A stretch of 64,000 nucleotides of DNA from Rhodospirillaceae bacterium (lineage in GTDB: Bacteria > Pseudomonadota > Alphaproteobacteria > Kiloniellales > DSM-21159). Positions 38,008 through 46,059 of the stretch are shown piece by piece; the stretch's first letter is position 1, and the number at the start of each line of letters is the position of its first letter. Location: the NCBI GenBank assembly GCA_006969625.1, contig CP030885.1, forward strand, positions 248,001 through 312,000. Reading direction: 5' to 3'. A program made the position numbers and the translations under genes. The notes below the pieces were generated by a model. The model was not told the DNA's origin. It was given only the letters and a program-made list of their open reading frames with translations, and did not search any database.

Positions 38008-38735
38008 GCGGTGCGGACGGACGCGGGCCGCAGGGCCTCGCACACAGCCACGACCACGGGCACGATCGTCGCGAGCACGGCCACCGCCACGATCACGAGG
38101 CCGCGGCGCACGGTCACTCCCACCCTTTCCAGCCGGATCTGCAGGAGCCGAGCCAGGACTGGGAGTTCCTCGAGATCGCGCTGCGCGAGCTGCTGATCGA
38201 AAAGGGGGTCCTGAGCGCCCGCGAGATCGCCGAGAAGATCGATCAGTGGGACCGTCGCACGCCCCAGAACGGCGCCGAGGTGATCGCGCGCGCCTGGGTC
38301 GATCCGGACTACAAGGCTCGACTGCTGGCCGACGGCAACGCCGCCGTGGCGGAGCTCGGCTACCCCTTCGAGGGCTTGGAGCTGATCGCCGTCGAGAACA
38401 CGCCGCAGCGCCACCACATGGTCGTATGTACGCTCTGCTCCTGCTACCCGCGCCAGCTTCTGGGCATCCCGCCGCTCTGGTACAAGTCGCGTGCCTACCG
38501 CTCGCGCGCGGTGCGCGAGCCGCGCGCCGTGCTGGCCGAATTCGGCACCGTCCTGCCGGAGGATGTCGAGGTCCGCGTGCTCGATAGCACCGCCGACTGC
38601 CGGTATCTGGTGATCCCGATGCGGCCGGCCGGCACCGAGGGCCTGAGCGAGGCCGATCTGGCCGCCCTGGTCACCCGCGACAGCATGATCGGCACGGCCC
38701 AGGCCCGCGCGCCGCACCCCGCACCGACGGCCTGA
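38004..38735 (+). CDS. Nitrile hydratase alpha subunit / thiocyanate hydrolase gamma subunit, His-rich N-terminus
   Basis: A 243-residue metal subunit, the same length I recall for ScnC. The claw-setting motif is VCTLCSCYP (C142, C145, C147). Thr rather than Ser between the first Cys and Leu is typical of cobalt-type enzymes, so a non-corrin Co(III) centre with oxidised cysteines is expected. The first 41 residues are unusually rich in His (HSHDHGHDRREHGHRHDHEAAAHGHSH region), a likely metal-loading tail that may stand in for a separate activator; no activator gene is seen nearby. GTG start overlaps the preceding stop. Confidence 0.9.
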   Translation: MSGADGRGPQGLAHSHDHGHDRREHGHRHDHEAAAHGHSHPFQPDLQEPSQDWEFLEIALRELLIEKGVLSAREIAEKIDQWDRRTPQNGAEVIARAWVDPDYKARLLADGNAAVAELGYPFEGLELIAVENTPQRHHMVVCTLCSCYPRQLLGIPPLWYKSRAYRSRAVREPRAVLAEFGTVLPEDVEVRVLDSTADCRYLVIPMRPAGTEGLSEADLAALVTRDSMIGTAQARAPHPAPTA

Positions 38736-38826
38736 CGCCGGCCGCGCCGCAGGTCGCCTCGGCGCACCCGCACTGAAAGTCCACGCAACGCAGACCCCGA
38801 AGAAGACCCCGAACAGGAGGACCGAT

Positions 38827-39837
38827 ATGTTAGGCCGACTTCTTACGCCCCTGCGCACGGCCACGGCCGGCGCCGCGCTCGCCGCCCTGGCGGCGCTGCC
38901 GGCCGGCCAGGCCGCAGCCCAGGACAAGACCTTTCTGACCATCGCGGCGACCGGCCAGTCATCTTCGCTCTACGCCTACCACGTGGCCCAGGCGCAGATG
39001 CTGAACGCGCTGTTCGACGACCTCGAGGTCACCGTCATGGAAACCGGCGGCGGCGTCGACAACCGCAAGCGCCTGGCCCGCGGCGAGGCCGACTGGGGGC
39101 TGTTCGCCGAGCCCGAGTTCTTCGAGTACCAGGAAGGCGTCGGGCCGTGGGAGGGCCAGGCCCAGCCGGACTTCCGGCTGTTCTGGGTGACCAATCCGCT
39201 GGCCTACTACCTGGTCGTCAATGCTGACAGCGACATCACCAGCCTGTCGGATCTCGATGGCCGCGAGTTCAGCGGCGGCGCCGCCGGAAGCTCGACCGAG
39301 CGGGTGACGCGCAACCAGCTCGAGCTGGTCGGCGTCGAGCCCGACTGGTTCACCGGCAGCTACGGCGACGCGCGCGACGCCATGAAGGACCGCCGCATCG
39401 ACGGGCTGGCCAAGGCCGGGCTGTTCGACCGCCCCGACGGCCTGATCCTCGACATCGGCACCGCCGTGCCGCTGCGCTTCCTCAGCTACAGCGACGCGGA
39501 GATCGCCAAGGTGCAGGAGACCTTTCCGCACTACCAGTTCGTCACCCTGACGCCGCCCTACGAGGGCGCGCAAGAGACCGTCGTGCGCGGCGTCTTCATC
39601 GCCCAGGGCACGACCAACCGCCTGTCCGAAGAGCTCGGCTACCGCATCTTCAAGGCGATGGTGGAGCACCAGGACAAGATCGCCGAGACCTATCCGGCGA
39701 TCGCTGCGGTCGACATCGTCGAGAACACCCTCAAGTACGGCACCGCGCCGCTGCATATCGGCGTCTACAACTATCTGGTCGAGCAGGGGCATGACGTGCC
39801 CGATCACCTGACCCCGCCGGAAGCCAAGCAGGGCTGA
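38827..39837 (+). CDS. TRAP transporter solute receptor, TAXI family
   Basis: A 336-residue periplasmic protein with a signal peptide (ATAGAALAALAALPAGQAAAQ). The TAXI-type start FLTIAATGQSSSLYAYHVAQA and LAKAGLFDRPDG segments are clear. It captures the solute for the fused permease encoded five bases downstream. It follows the hydratase genes after 91 bases and probably belongs to the same transcript (ribosome site ACAGGAGGACC). The ligand is unknown; glutamate-like and other dicarboxylates are known for the family. Confidence 0.9.
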   Translation: MLGRLLTPLRTATAGAALAALAALPAGQAAAQDKTFLTIAATGQSSSLYAYHVAQAQMLNALFDDLEVTVMETGGGVDNRKRLARGEADWGLFAEPEFFEYQEGVGPWEGQAQPDFRLFWVTNPLAYYLVVNADSDITSLSDLDGREFSGGAAGSSTERVTRNQLELVGVEPDWFTGSYGDARDAMKDRRIDGLAKAGLFDRPDGLILDIGTAVPLRFLSYSDAEIAKVQETFPHYQFVTLTPPYEGAQETVVRGVFIAQGTTNRLSEELGYRIFKAMVEHQDKIAETYPAIAAVDIVENTLKYGTAPLHIGVYNYLVEQGHDVPDHLTPPEAKQG

Positions 39838-39842
39838 CGCCG

Positions 39843-41831
39843 GTGACGGCCGCACCGCCTGCGCGAGACGGAGGGCCGGTGCGCGACGACGGCCGGGCGG
39901 CCGGCGACGAGGCCAGGGTGGTCTCGCGCCGGCTGCCCGGCTGGCTCGCGCCGGCGGTACCCGCCGTCGCCCTGCTGCTCGCCGGTTTCCACCTCTACAC
40001 CGGCGCCTTCGGCGCCTTTCCGAACATTCAGCAGCGCGCGCCGCACATCGGCCTCAGCCTGATCCTGGCGCTCCTGCTGTTCCCGGCGGCGCGGCGCCTG
40101 AGCGCGTCGCGTACGCTGCTGGCGGTCGACGGCCTGCTGATGGCGGTCGTCGCCGTCACCTGCGCCTGGGTGGTGGTCGAATACGACCGCATCATGTCGA
40201 TCGGCTTCTTCTCGACACCCACCGACACCTGGCTGGGCGTGGCGCTCACCCTGGTGCTGCTCGAGGTCACCCGCCGCGTCGTCGGCTGGCTGTTCCCGAT
40301 GCTGGCCGTCCTCTTTCTCGTCTACGCCTACTTCGGGCCGCTGTTTCCCGGCACCTGGGCGCACCGCGGCCTGTCGCTCGAGCTCATCAGCGAGGTGCTC
40401 TACACCACCGACCGCGGCATCTGGGGGCTGGTCACGGGCGTTTCGGCGACCGTCATCGCCATGTTCGTCATCTTCGGCGGCATCCTGCTGAAGACCGGCG
40501 GCGGCCAGACCTTCATGGACCTGGCGCTTTACGTCAGCGGCCGCTTCACCGGCGGCGGCGCCAAGGTCGCCACCGTCGCCAGCAGCCTGTTCGGCACGGT
40601 CTCCGGCTCGGCCGCCGCCAACGTCGCCACCACCGGCGTGTTCACCATCTCGATGATGCGCAAGCTCGGCTACCGGCGGTCCTTCGCCGGCGCGGTCGAG
40701 GCCGTGGCCTCGTCGGGCGGCCAGATCATGCCGCCGATCATGGGCGCCGGCGCCTTCATAATGGCCGAGCTGCTCGGCGTCCCCTACATGGAGGTGGCGC
40801 TCGCCGCGCTGATCCCGGCGGTGCTCTACTTCACGAGCTGTTTCGCCGCCATCCACTTCGAATCCAAACGCTGCGGCTACGGCACGGTCGACCGCGCGGA
40901 CATCCCGGACCCGCGCGACTTCCTGCACTGGCGGCGCAGCCTGCCGGTCTTCGGTCCCGTGTCCTTGCTGGTCGGTTTGCTGGTGATGGGCTACACGCCC
41001 AGCACCGGCGCATTCTGGGCGACCGCGACGCTGATGGCCCTGTTCCTGCTGATCGGCCGCGAAGGCAGCCTGACGCAGCGCTGCGGCACGCTGGTCGACG
41101 GCCTGATCCTGGCCGGCCGCGGCCTGGTCACGGTCGCCATCCTGATCGCCTGCTCGCAGATCGTCCTGGCGATGATCGCTGGCACCGGGGTCGGCGTGAA
41201 GTTCTCCGCCCTGATCATCTCGCTGGCCCAGGACCACCTGCTGCTGTCGCTGCTGCTGGCGATGGGCATCGCCATGGTGCTGGGCATGGGCCTGCCGACC
41301 TCGGCCGCCTACATCCTGGCCGCGGCCGTCGTCGCGCCGGCGCTGATCCGGCTCGAGCTGCTGCCAATGCAGGCGCATCTGTTCGTCTTCTACTACGCCA
41401 TTCTCTCCGGCATCACGCCGCCGCTGTGCGCCACCGTGTTCATTGCCGCGGCGATGGCGGACGCCAACTGGCTGAAGACCGCCCTGATCTCGCTGAAGCT
41501 GGCGCTCGCCGCCTTCATCGTGCCGTTCCTGCTGGTCTACCACCCGGAGTTGATCCTGGTCGGCGACGCCACCGGCATCGCCATGGCGGCGGTCACCGGC
41601 TTCGTCGGCACGGTCGCGCTCGCCGCCTCGACGATCGGCTGGCTGATCGCCCCGGCCGGCTGGCCGACCCGGATCGCGCTCGCCGTTGCCGCCGGCGCGC
41701 TGATCTGGCCGGGCATGGAATCGGACGTGCTGGGGCTGCTGGTCCTGGCCGCCTGCTTCGCGCTGCAGCTCGTGCGCGCGCGCCGCGCCGAGACGGCGCC
41801 CGCCGTCACCCGAATCGAGGAGCGTTCATGA
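39843..41831 (+). CDS. TRAP transporter fused permease (DctQ-DctM type)
   Basis: A 662-residue inner-membrane protein, GTG start at 39843. The N-terminal part supplies the four-helix small-subunit function and the rest the large-subunit segments: GTVSGSAAANVATTGVFTI and MGLPTSAAYILAAAVVAPAL are the conserved re-entrant motifs. Fused permeases of this size pair with TAXI receptors, as here, and run on a sodium gradient. Its stop overlaps the start of the cysteine hydrolase gene (ATGA). Confidence 0.93.
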   Translation: MTAAPPARDGGPVRDDGRAAGDEARVVSRRLPGWLAPAVPAVALLLAGFHLYTGAFGAFPNIQQRAPHIGLSLILALLLFPAARRLSASRTLLAVDGLLMAVVAVTCAWVVVEYDRIMSIGFFSTPTDTWLGVALTLVLLEVTRRVVGWLFPMLAVLFLVYAYFGPLFPGTWAHRGLSLELISEVLYTTDRGIWGLVTGVSATVIAMFVIFGGILLKTGGGQTFMDLALYVSGRFTGGGAKVATVASSLFGTVSGSAAANVATTGVFTISMMRKLGYRRSFAGAVEAVASSGGQIMPPIMGAGAFIMAELLGVPYMEVALAALIPAVLYFTSCFAAIHFESKRCGYGTVDRADIPDPRDFLHWRRSLPVFGPVSLLVGLLVMGYTPSTGAFWATATLMALFLLIGREGSLTQRCGTLVDGLILAGRGLVTVAILIACSQIVLAMIAGTGVGVKFSALIISLAQDHLLLSLLLAMGIAMVLGMGLPTSAAYILAAAVVAPALIRLELLPMQAHLFVFYYAILSGITPPLCATVFIAAAMADANWLKTALISLKLALAAFIVPFLLVYHPELILVGDATGIAMAAVTGFVGTVALAASTIGWLIAPAGWPTRIALAVAAGALIWPGMESDVLGLLVLAACFALQLVRARRAETAPAVTRIEERS

Positions 41832-42496
41832 AACGGATCAAGGGCAAGGACGTCTGCGAGACCCTGGAGGAGATGATCGACCCGGCCCGTACGGCCGTGA
41901 TTAGCGTCGACATCCAGAACGATTTCTGCCATCCGGCCGGCCACTTCGCCCGCTACGGCAAGGATCTGTCGATCACCGCAGAACGGCTGCCGACGATGGT
42001 CGGCTTCGTGCGCGAGAGCCAGGCGCTCGGGATCCCGGTCATCTTCATCCGCCAGATCACCCTGCCGGACGGCCAGTCGGACAGTCCGGCCTGGCTGCGC
42101 TTCAAGACCCGCGACGGTAAGGACCCCGACTACACCGTGCCCGGCACCTTCGGGTGGGAGTTCGTCGAGGGCCTGGAGCCGGGGGCGCACGACACGGTGG
42201 TGGAAAAGACGCGGCCCTGCGCCTTCCTCGACACCCACCTGGAGCGGGTGCTGCGCGCGCGCGGCATCGAAACCGTGGTGATCATCGGCGTGAACACCGA
42301 AGGCTGCGTCGAGTCGACCGTGCGCAGCGCCTCCTACCGCGATTACTACACCGTCGTCGTCGAGGATGCGGTGGGCAGCCCGAACCGCGAGCGGCACGAG
42401 GCGAGCCTCGGCCTCTACCGTGCGCGCTACCCGACCCACACCGCCGAGGAGATCCTGGCCGTCTGGCGCCGGCGCGCTCAGCGCCGCACCGCCTGA
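41828..42496 (+). CDS. Isochorismatase-fold cysteine hydrolase 2
   Basis: A 222-residue amidohydrolase with triad D28 (ISVDIQNDF), K127 (VVEKTRPCAF) and C160 (GVNTEGCVESTVRSA). It is translationally coupled to the TRAP permease. In the same transcript as the nitrile-hydratase-like genes, it could hydrolyse the amide that the hydratase would form, giving acid plus ammonia (inference). Copy 1 at 29388-30092 is clearly divergent, so the two probably act on different amides. Confidence 0.88.
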   Translation: MKRIKGKDVCETLEEMIDPARTAVISVDIQNDFCHPAGHFARYGKDLSITAERLPTMVGFVRESQALGIPVIFIRQITLPDGQSDSPAWLRFKTRDGKDPDYTVPGTFGWEFVEGLEPGAHDTVVEKTRPCAFLDTHLERVLRARGIETVVIIGVNTEGCVESTVRSASYRDYYTVVVEDAVGSPNRERHEASLGLYRARYPTHTAEEILAVWRRRAQRRTA

Positions 42497-42526
42497 GCGC
42501 GGCGGGCGCCAGGCCTGGCGCGCCGA

Positions 42527-43219
42527 TCAGGTCTGGGGGGCCGGCATCACGGCCTCGAGGAAGGCCAACGAACGTCGCCAGGCCAGCTCGGCGCTCGCCG
42601 CGTGGTAGCTGGCCCGCTGGTCGCAGTTGAAGCCGTGCCCGGCCGGGTAGAGGTGCAGCGGCAGCGCCGGATGCCGGCGCCGGAAGGCCTCGACGCCGTC
42701 CAGCGGGATCGCCGCGTCCGTCTCCCCGAAGTGCAGCAGCGTCGGGCATTGCGCGGCCTCGTCGGCCAGGTGCGGGACCTCGCCGCCATAGTAGGAGATC
42801 GCCGCCGCCGTGCCGGGCAGGCGGGTGGCCGCCGCCCAGGCCAGGCTGCCGCCCCAGCAGAAGCCGAGCACGGCCACGCCCGGCGCACGCCCCGCCAGGG
42901 CCACGCGCGCCGCTTCGACGTCCTGCAGTGCCGTGTCCAGCGCGACCCGCTGCTTCAGCGCCTTGCCGCGCTCGACCTCGTCGGGGGTGTAGGCCAGTTC
43001 CAGGTCGCGCTCCACCCGGTCGAACAAGGCCGGGGCCAGCGCCGTCCAGCCGGCCTGCGCCAGGCGCTCGCAGACGCTGCGGATATGGCCGTTGACCCCA
43101 AAGATCTCCTGCACGACGACGACGCCGCCCCTGGGCGCCGCGGCGGGCCGCGCCTCGAAGGCGGACAGGCTGTGCCCGTCCGCGGCGCGCAGGGTCGGAT
43201 GGCTGCTGGCGATGCTCAT
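42527..43219 (-). CDS. Dienelactone hydrolase family protein
   Basis: A 230-residue alpha/beta hydrolase with triad C121 (LGFCWGGSLAW), D168 (GETDAAIPLDG) and H195 (YPAGHGFNC). Cysteine as nucleophile and VVVVQEIFGVNGHIRSVCERLA at the N-terminus are typical of carboxymethylenebutenolidase-like enzymes. The natural substrate may be a lactone or thioester of the pathway. It lies 56 bases after the enoyl-CoA hydratase gene, in the same operon. Confidence 0.9.
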   Translation of the reverse strand: MSIASSHPTLRAADGHSLSAFEARPAAAPRGGVVVVQEIFGVNGHIRSVCERLAQAGWTALAPALFDRVERDLELAYTPDEVERGKALKQRVALDTALQDVEAARVALAGRAPGVAVLGFCWGGSLAWAAATRLPGTAAAISYYGGEVPHLADEAAQCPTLLHFGETDAAIPLDGVEAFRRRHPALPLHLYPAGHGFNCDQRASYHAASAELAWRRSLAFLEAVMPAPQT

Positions 43220-43275
43220 CGGGGGGCCTCTTTCGGGAGCTTGCGGAGCGTGGGGAGAGGGCGGGTCGGCGCCGC

Positions 43276-44049
43276 TCAGGCGCCGCGCACCACCGGGCTG
43301 CGTTTTTCCAGGAAGGCGGCCATGCATTCCTTCTGGTCGGCGGTGTCGAACAGAAGCTGATTGCTCTTCCGTTCTATCGCGAGCGCGGCGTCGAGGGGAA
43401 GGTCGGCGCCCTCCAGCACCGCCTCCTTGATCATCTGCGCCGCCAGGGGCGGGCGCGCGGCGACCGCCTCGGCGACGCCGAGCGCGGTTTGCAGCACGCA
43501 GGCGTCGCTGTCGGCCAGATGCGAGACCAGGCCCCAGCGCTCCGCCGTCGCGCCGTCGATGGGATCGCCGGAGAGCAGCAGTCGCAGCGCCCGGTGCTTG
43601 CCCACCGCGCGCACCAGCCGCTGGCTGCCGCCGGCGCCCGGCATGATGCCGACCTTGATCTCCGGCAGCGCAAAGCGGCTGGCCGGCCCGGCCACGATCA
43701 GGTCGCACATCAAGGCAAGCTCGAAGCCGGCGCCGTAGGCCGGCCCGTTGACCGCCGCCACCAGCGGCTTCGGGTGCTCGCCGACGCGCCGCCACAGCGC
43801 GTGCAGATCGAGCCGATGGATCTCCATCGGGCTGGCGCGCGCGATCAGGTTCAGGTCGGCGCCGGCCGCGAAGGCCGTGCGGTCGCCGGTGACGACGGTG
43901 GCCCGGATCTGCGGATCGGCGGCGATCGCCTCCAGATGCTCGGCGAGCGCCCGCCGGGTCGTCAGGTCGAGGGCGTTGCGCGCTTCGGGTCGCGCGAGCT
44001 GGAGAAGCGCGACGCCCTCGGGCGCATCGGCACTGCGCAGGACGGTCAT
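43276..44049 (-). CDS. Enoyl-CoA hydratase/isomerase family protein
   Basis: A 257-residue crotonase with both catalytic glutamates, E110 (GAGFELALMCD) and E130 (LPEIKVGIMPGAGGSQRL), so true hydratase activity is expected. It would hydrate the enoyl-CoA made by an acyl-CoA dehydrogenase such as 28142-29311 and feed the hydroxyacyl-CoA dehydrogenase. It is divergent from the class III CoA-transferase, with an operator-like repeat between. Confidence 0.92.
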   Translation of the reverse strand: MTVLRSADAPEGVALLQLARPEARNALDLTTRRALAEHLEAIAADPQIRATVVTGDRTAFAAGADLNLIARASPMEIHRLDLHALWRRVGEHPKPLVAAVNGPAYGAGFELALMCDLIVAGPASRFALPEIKVGIMPGAGGSQRLVRAVGKHRALRLLLSGDPIDGATAERWGLVSHLADSDACVLQTALGVAEAVAARPPLAAQMIKEAVLEGADLPLDAALAIERKSNQLLFDTADQKECMAAFLEKRSPVVRGA

Positions 44050-44107
44050 TCAACCTCCGCGACGTAGACTGCGAAAAGGACAAGACACATCTATTTCGGA
44101 AGTGATA

Positions 44108-44122
44108 GTCCGCACTGCGGAA
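44108..44122. promoter_or_regulatory. Proposed IclR operator, site 4
   Basis: GTCCGC-ACT-GCGGAA; the inner TCCGC/GCGGA halves pair perfectly. It is 58 bases before the enoyl-CoA hydratase start and 34 bases before the CoA-transferase start, so one site could serve both divergent promoters. A further palindrome TTTCCGGGAAA is at 44134-44144. Confidence 0.65.
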
Positions 44123-44156
44123 CATGTCTACCGTTTCCGGGAAATGAGGGAAGGCA

Positions 44157-45371
44157 ATGGAAGCCTCGGTGCTGGAGGGGTTAAGGATCGTCGAACTGTC
44201 CGCCTTCGTGGCGGCGCCGCTCGGCGGCATGACCCTCGCTCAGCTCGGCGCCGAGGTGGTGCGCATCGATCAGGCCGGCGGCGGGCCGGACCTCGGCCGC
44301 TGGCCGGTGACGGCCGACGGCGCCAGCCTCTACTGGCACGGCCTGAACAAGGCCAAGCGGTCCGTCTTCCTCGACTTGCGCGGCGCCGAGGGCCGGCGGG
44401 CGGCGCGCGCCCTGGCGTGCGAGGCCGGGGCGCTGCTGACCAACATGCCGGCCCGCGACTGGCTGGCCTACGAGTCGCTGCGCGCAGAGCGCCCCGATCT
44501 GATCATGGTCAGCATATCCGGCACCCACGACGGGCAGGCCGCGGTCGATTACACGGTGCAGGCGCGCACCGGTTTGCCCTATGCGACCGGACCGGCGCGA
44601 CCCGACGCACCGGTGAACCAGCAGCTTCCGGCCTGGGACGCGATCTGCGGTCTGCTGGCGGCGGTCGGCCTGCTGGCGGCGGAGCGGCGCCGGCGCGAGA
44701 CGGGCGAAGGGCAGTTCGTCGCCCTGTCGCTGCAGGATTCGGCCCTCTGGATGCTGGGCAATCTCGGCTATCTCGCCGAGGTCGAGCTGCTGGGCCGGGG
44801 CCGCCAAGCCGGCGGTAACGACCTCTATGGCGCCTTCGGCCGGGACTTCGCCACCGCCGACGGCCGCCGGCTGATGCTGGTGGCGCTGACCCCGCGCCAC
44901 TGGGCCGCCGTCTGCGCGGCGACGGGACTGGGGCCGGCGTTCGCGCATCTGGAGGCGGCCCTGCGGGCCGACTTTGCGCGCGACGCCGAGCGCTGGCGCT
45001 GCCGTCAGGCGATCGCCGCCCTGCTGGAGCCCTGGTTCGCGGCGCGCACGCTGGACGAGGTGCGGGCCGACTTCGAAGCGCACCGGGTGCTCTGGAGCCC
45101 GTATCAGAGCCTGGAGGAACTGGTCCGCGACGACCCCGCCTGCTCGCCGGCCAATCCGCTGTTCCAGCGGATCGAGCAGCCCGGCGTCGGCACGCACCTG
45201 GCCCCCGGCACGCCGCTGCGCTTCGCTGGGACCGACGACCGGCCGGTGCGCCCGGCCCCGGTGCCGGGCAGCGACACGCGTTCCGTGCTTGCCGCCGGTC
45301 TCGGCCTCGGCGCGGCGGCGCTCGACCGCCTGGCGCCTGACGCAGACGGCGCCGGCGAGAGCCTGTCGTAA
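44157..45371 (+). CDS. Class III (CaiB/BaiF-type) CoA-transferase
   Basis: A 404-residue enzyme moving CoA between organic acids. The family start LEGLRIVELSAFVAAPLGGMTLAQLGAEVVRID is followed by YWHGLNKAKRSVFLDLRG. The aspartyl-CoA intermediate residue normally sits in this region (D near 170 in family members); LSLQDSALWMLGNLGYLAEVE is present at about 190-210. It would activate the acid released by the hydrolases. It is divergent from the enoyl-CoA hydratase operon and convergent with leuD-like/leuC-like genes. Confidence 0.9.
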   Translation: MEASVLEGLRIVELSAFVAAPLGGMTLAQLGAEVVRIDQAGGGPDLGRWPVTADGASLYWHGLNKAKRSVFLDLRGAEGRRAARALACEAGALLTNMPARDWLAYESLRAERPDLIMVSISGTHDGQAAVDYTVQARTGLPYATGPARPDAPVNQQLPAWDAICGLLAAVGLLAAERRRRETGEGQFVALSLQDSALWMLGNLGYLAEVELLGRGRQAGGNDLYGAFGRDFATADGRRLMLVALTPRHWAAVCAATGLGPAFAHLEAALRADFARDAERWRCRQAIAALLEPWFAARTLDEVRADFEAHRVLWSPYQSLEELVRDDPACSPANPLFQRIEQPGVGTHLAPGTPLRFAGTDDRPVRPAPVPGSDTRSVLAAGLGLGAAALDRLAPDADGAGESLS

Positions 45372-45420
45372 CGGCAACGAAACGCCTCTCGGCCCCGCCC
45401 TCGGGATCCGCGCCGCCCGC

Positions 45421-46059
45421 TCAGGGTGCGGTGCGCAGTCGCTCCGGCGGCGGCACCAGCCAAGGCCGCTCGGCCTCGGCTTGGGCGGCGAAGGCGGCGA
45501 TCTCCGCGGCGCGCGCCAGGGTAAAGCCGATCTCGTCCTGTCCGGCGACCAGCAACTGCTTGCTGAAGCTTTCGATCTCGAAGCGCATCGGGGCGACGCC
45601 GGGTGCTGCGACCGTCTGTTCGGGCAGGTCGATGCGCAGCCGCGCCTGCGGCGAGGCCGTCACGCTCCGCATCAGGGCCGCCACCTGCGCCGCGCTCAGC
45701 CGCACGCATAACAGTCCGTTGCGCGCGGCGTTGGCGCGGAAGATGTCCCCGAAGCTCTCGGCGACGACGGCCCGCACCCCGGCGTCGACCAGCGCGTAGA
45801 CCGCGCCTTCGCGCGACGAGCCGCAGCCGAAGTTGGGGCCGGTCAGCAGGATGCGCGCCGCCGGCGCACCCTCTGCGGGGCGCGCGCCCGGAGGCAGCCC
45901 CTCAAGGTCGCGGAACAGGAAGGGGGCGTAGCCGTCGGGGGCGCTGCGTGGTTTGCGCAGGAAGCGCGCGGGCACGATCTGGTCGGTGTCGAGGTTGGCG
46001 CGGTCGAGCACGCAGGCCGGTGCCTCCAACGCCGCGAAGGGCTGCGGGCCGACGGTCAT
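45421..46059 (-). CDS. Aconitase-type hydro-lyase small subunit (second LeuD paralogue)
   Basis: A 212-residue LeuD-type swivel domain with NLDTDQIVPARFLRKP and [21 protein letters not shown]. It is divergent from the biosynthetic LeuD at 740-1348. The ATG overlaps the stop of the large-subunit gene (ATGA). In an IclR-linked catabolic setting next to isocitrate-lyase-type genes, it more probably hydrates or dehydrates a substituted malate/maleate (dimethylmalate, citramalate or maleate) than isopropylmalate (inference). Confidence 0.88.
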   Translation of the reverse strand: MTVGPQPFAALEAPACVLDRANLDTDQIVPARFLRKPRSAPDGYAPFLFRDLEGLPPGARPAEGAPAARILLTGPNFGCGSSREGAVYALVDAGVRAVVAESFGDIFRANAARNGLLCVRLSAAQVAALMRSVTASPQARLRIDLPEQTVAAPGVAPMRFEIESFSKQLLVAGQDEIGFTLARAAEIAAFAAQAEAERPWLVPPPERLRTAP

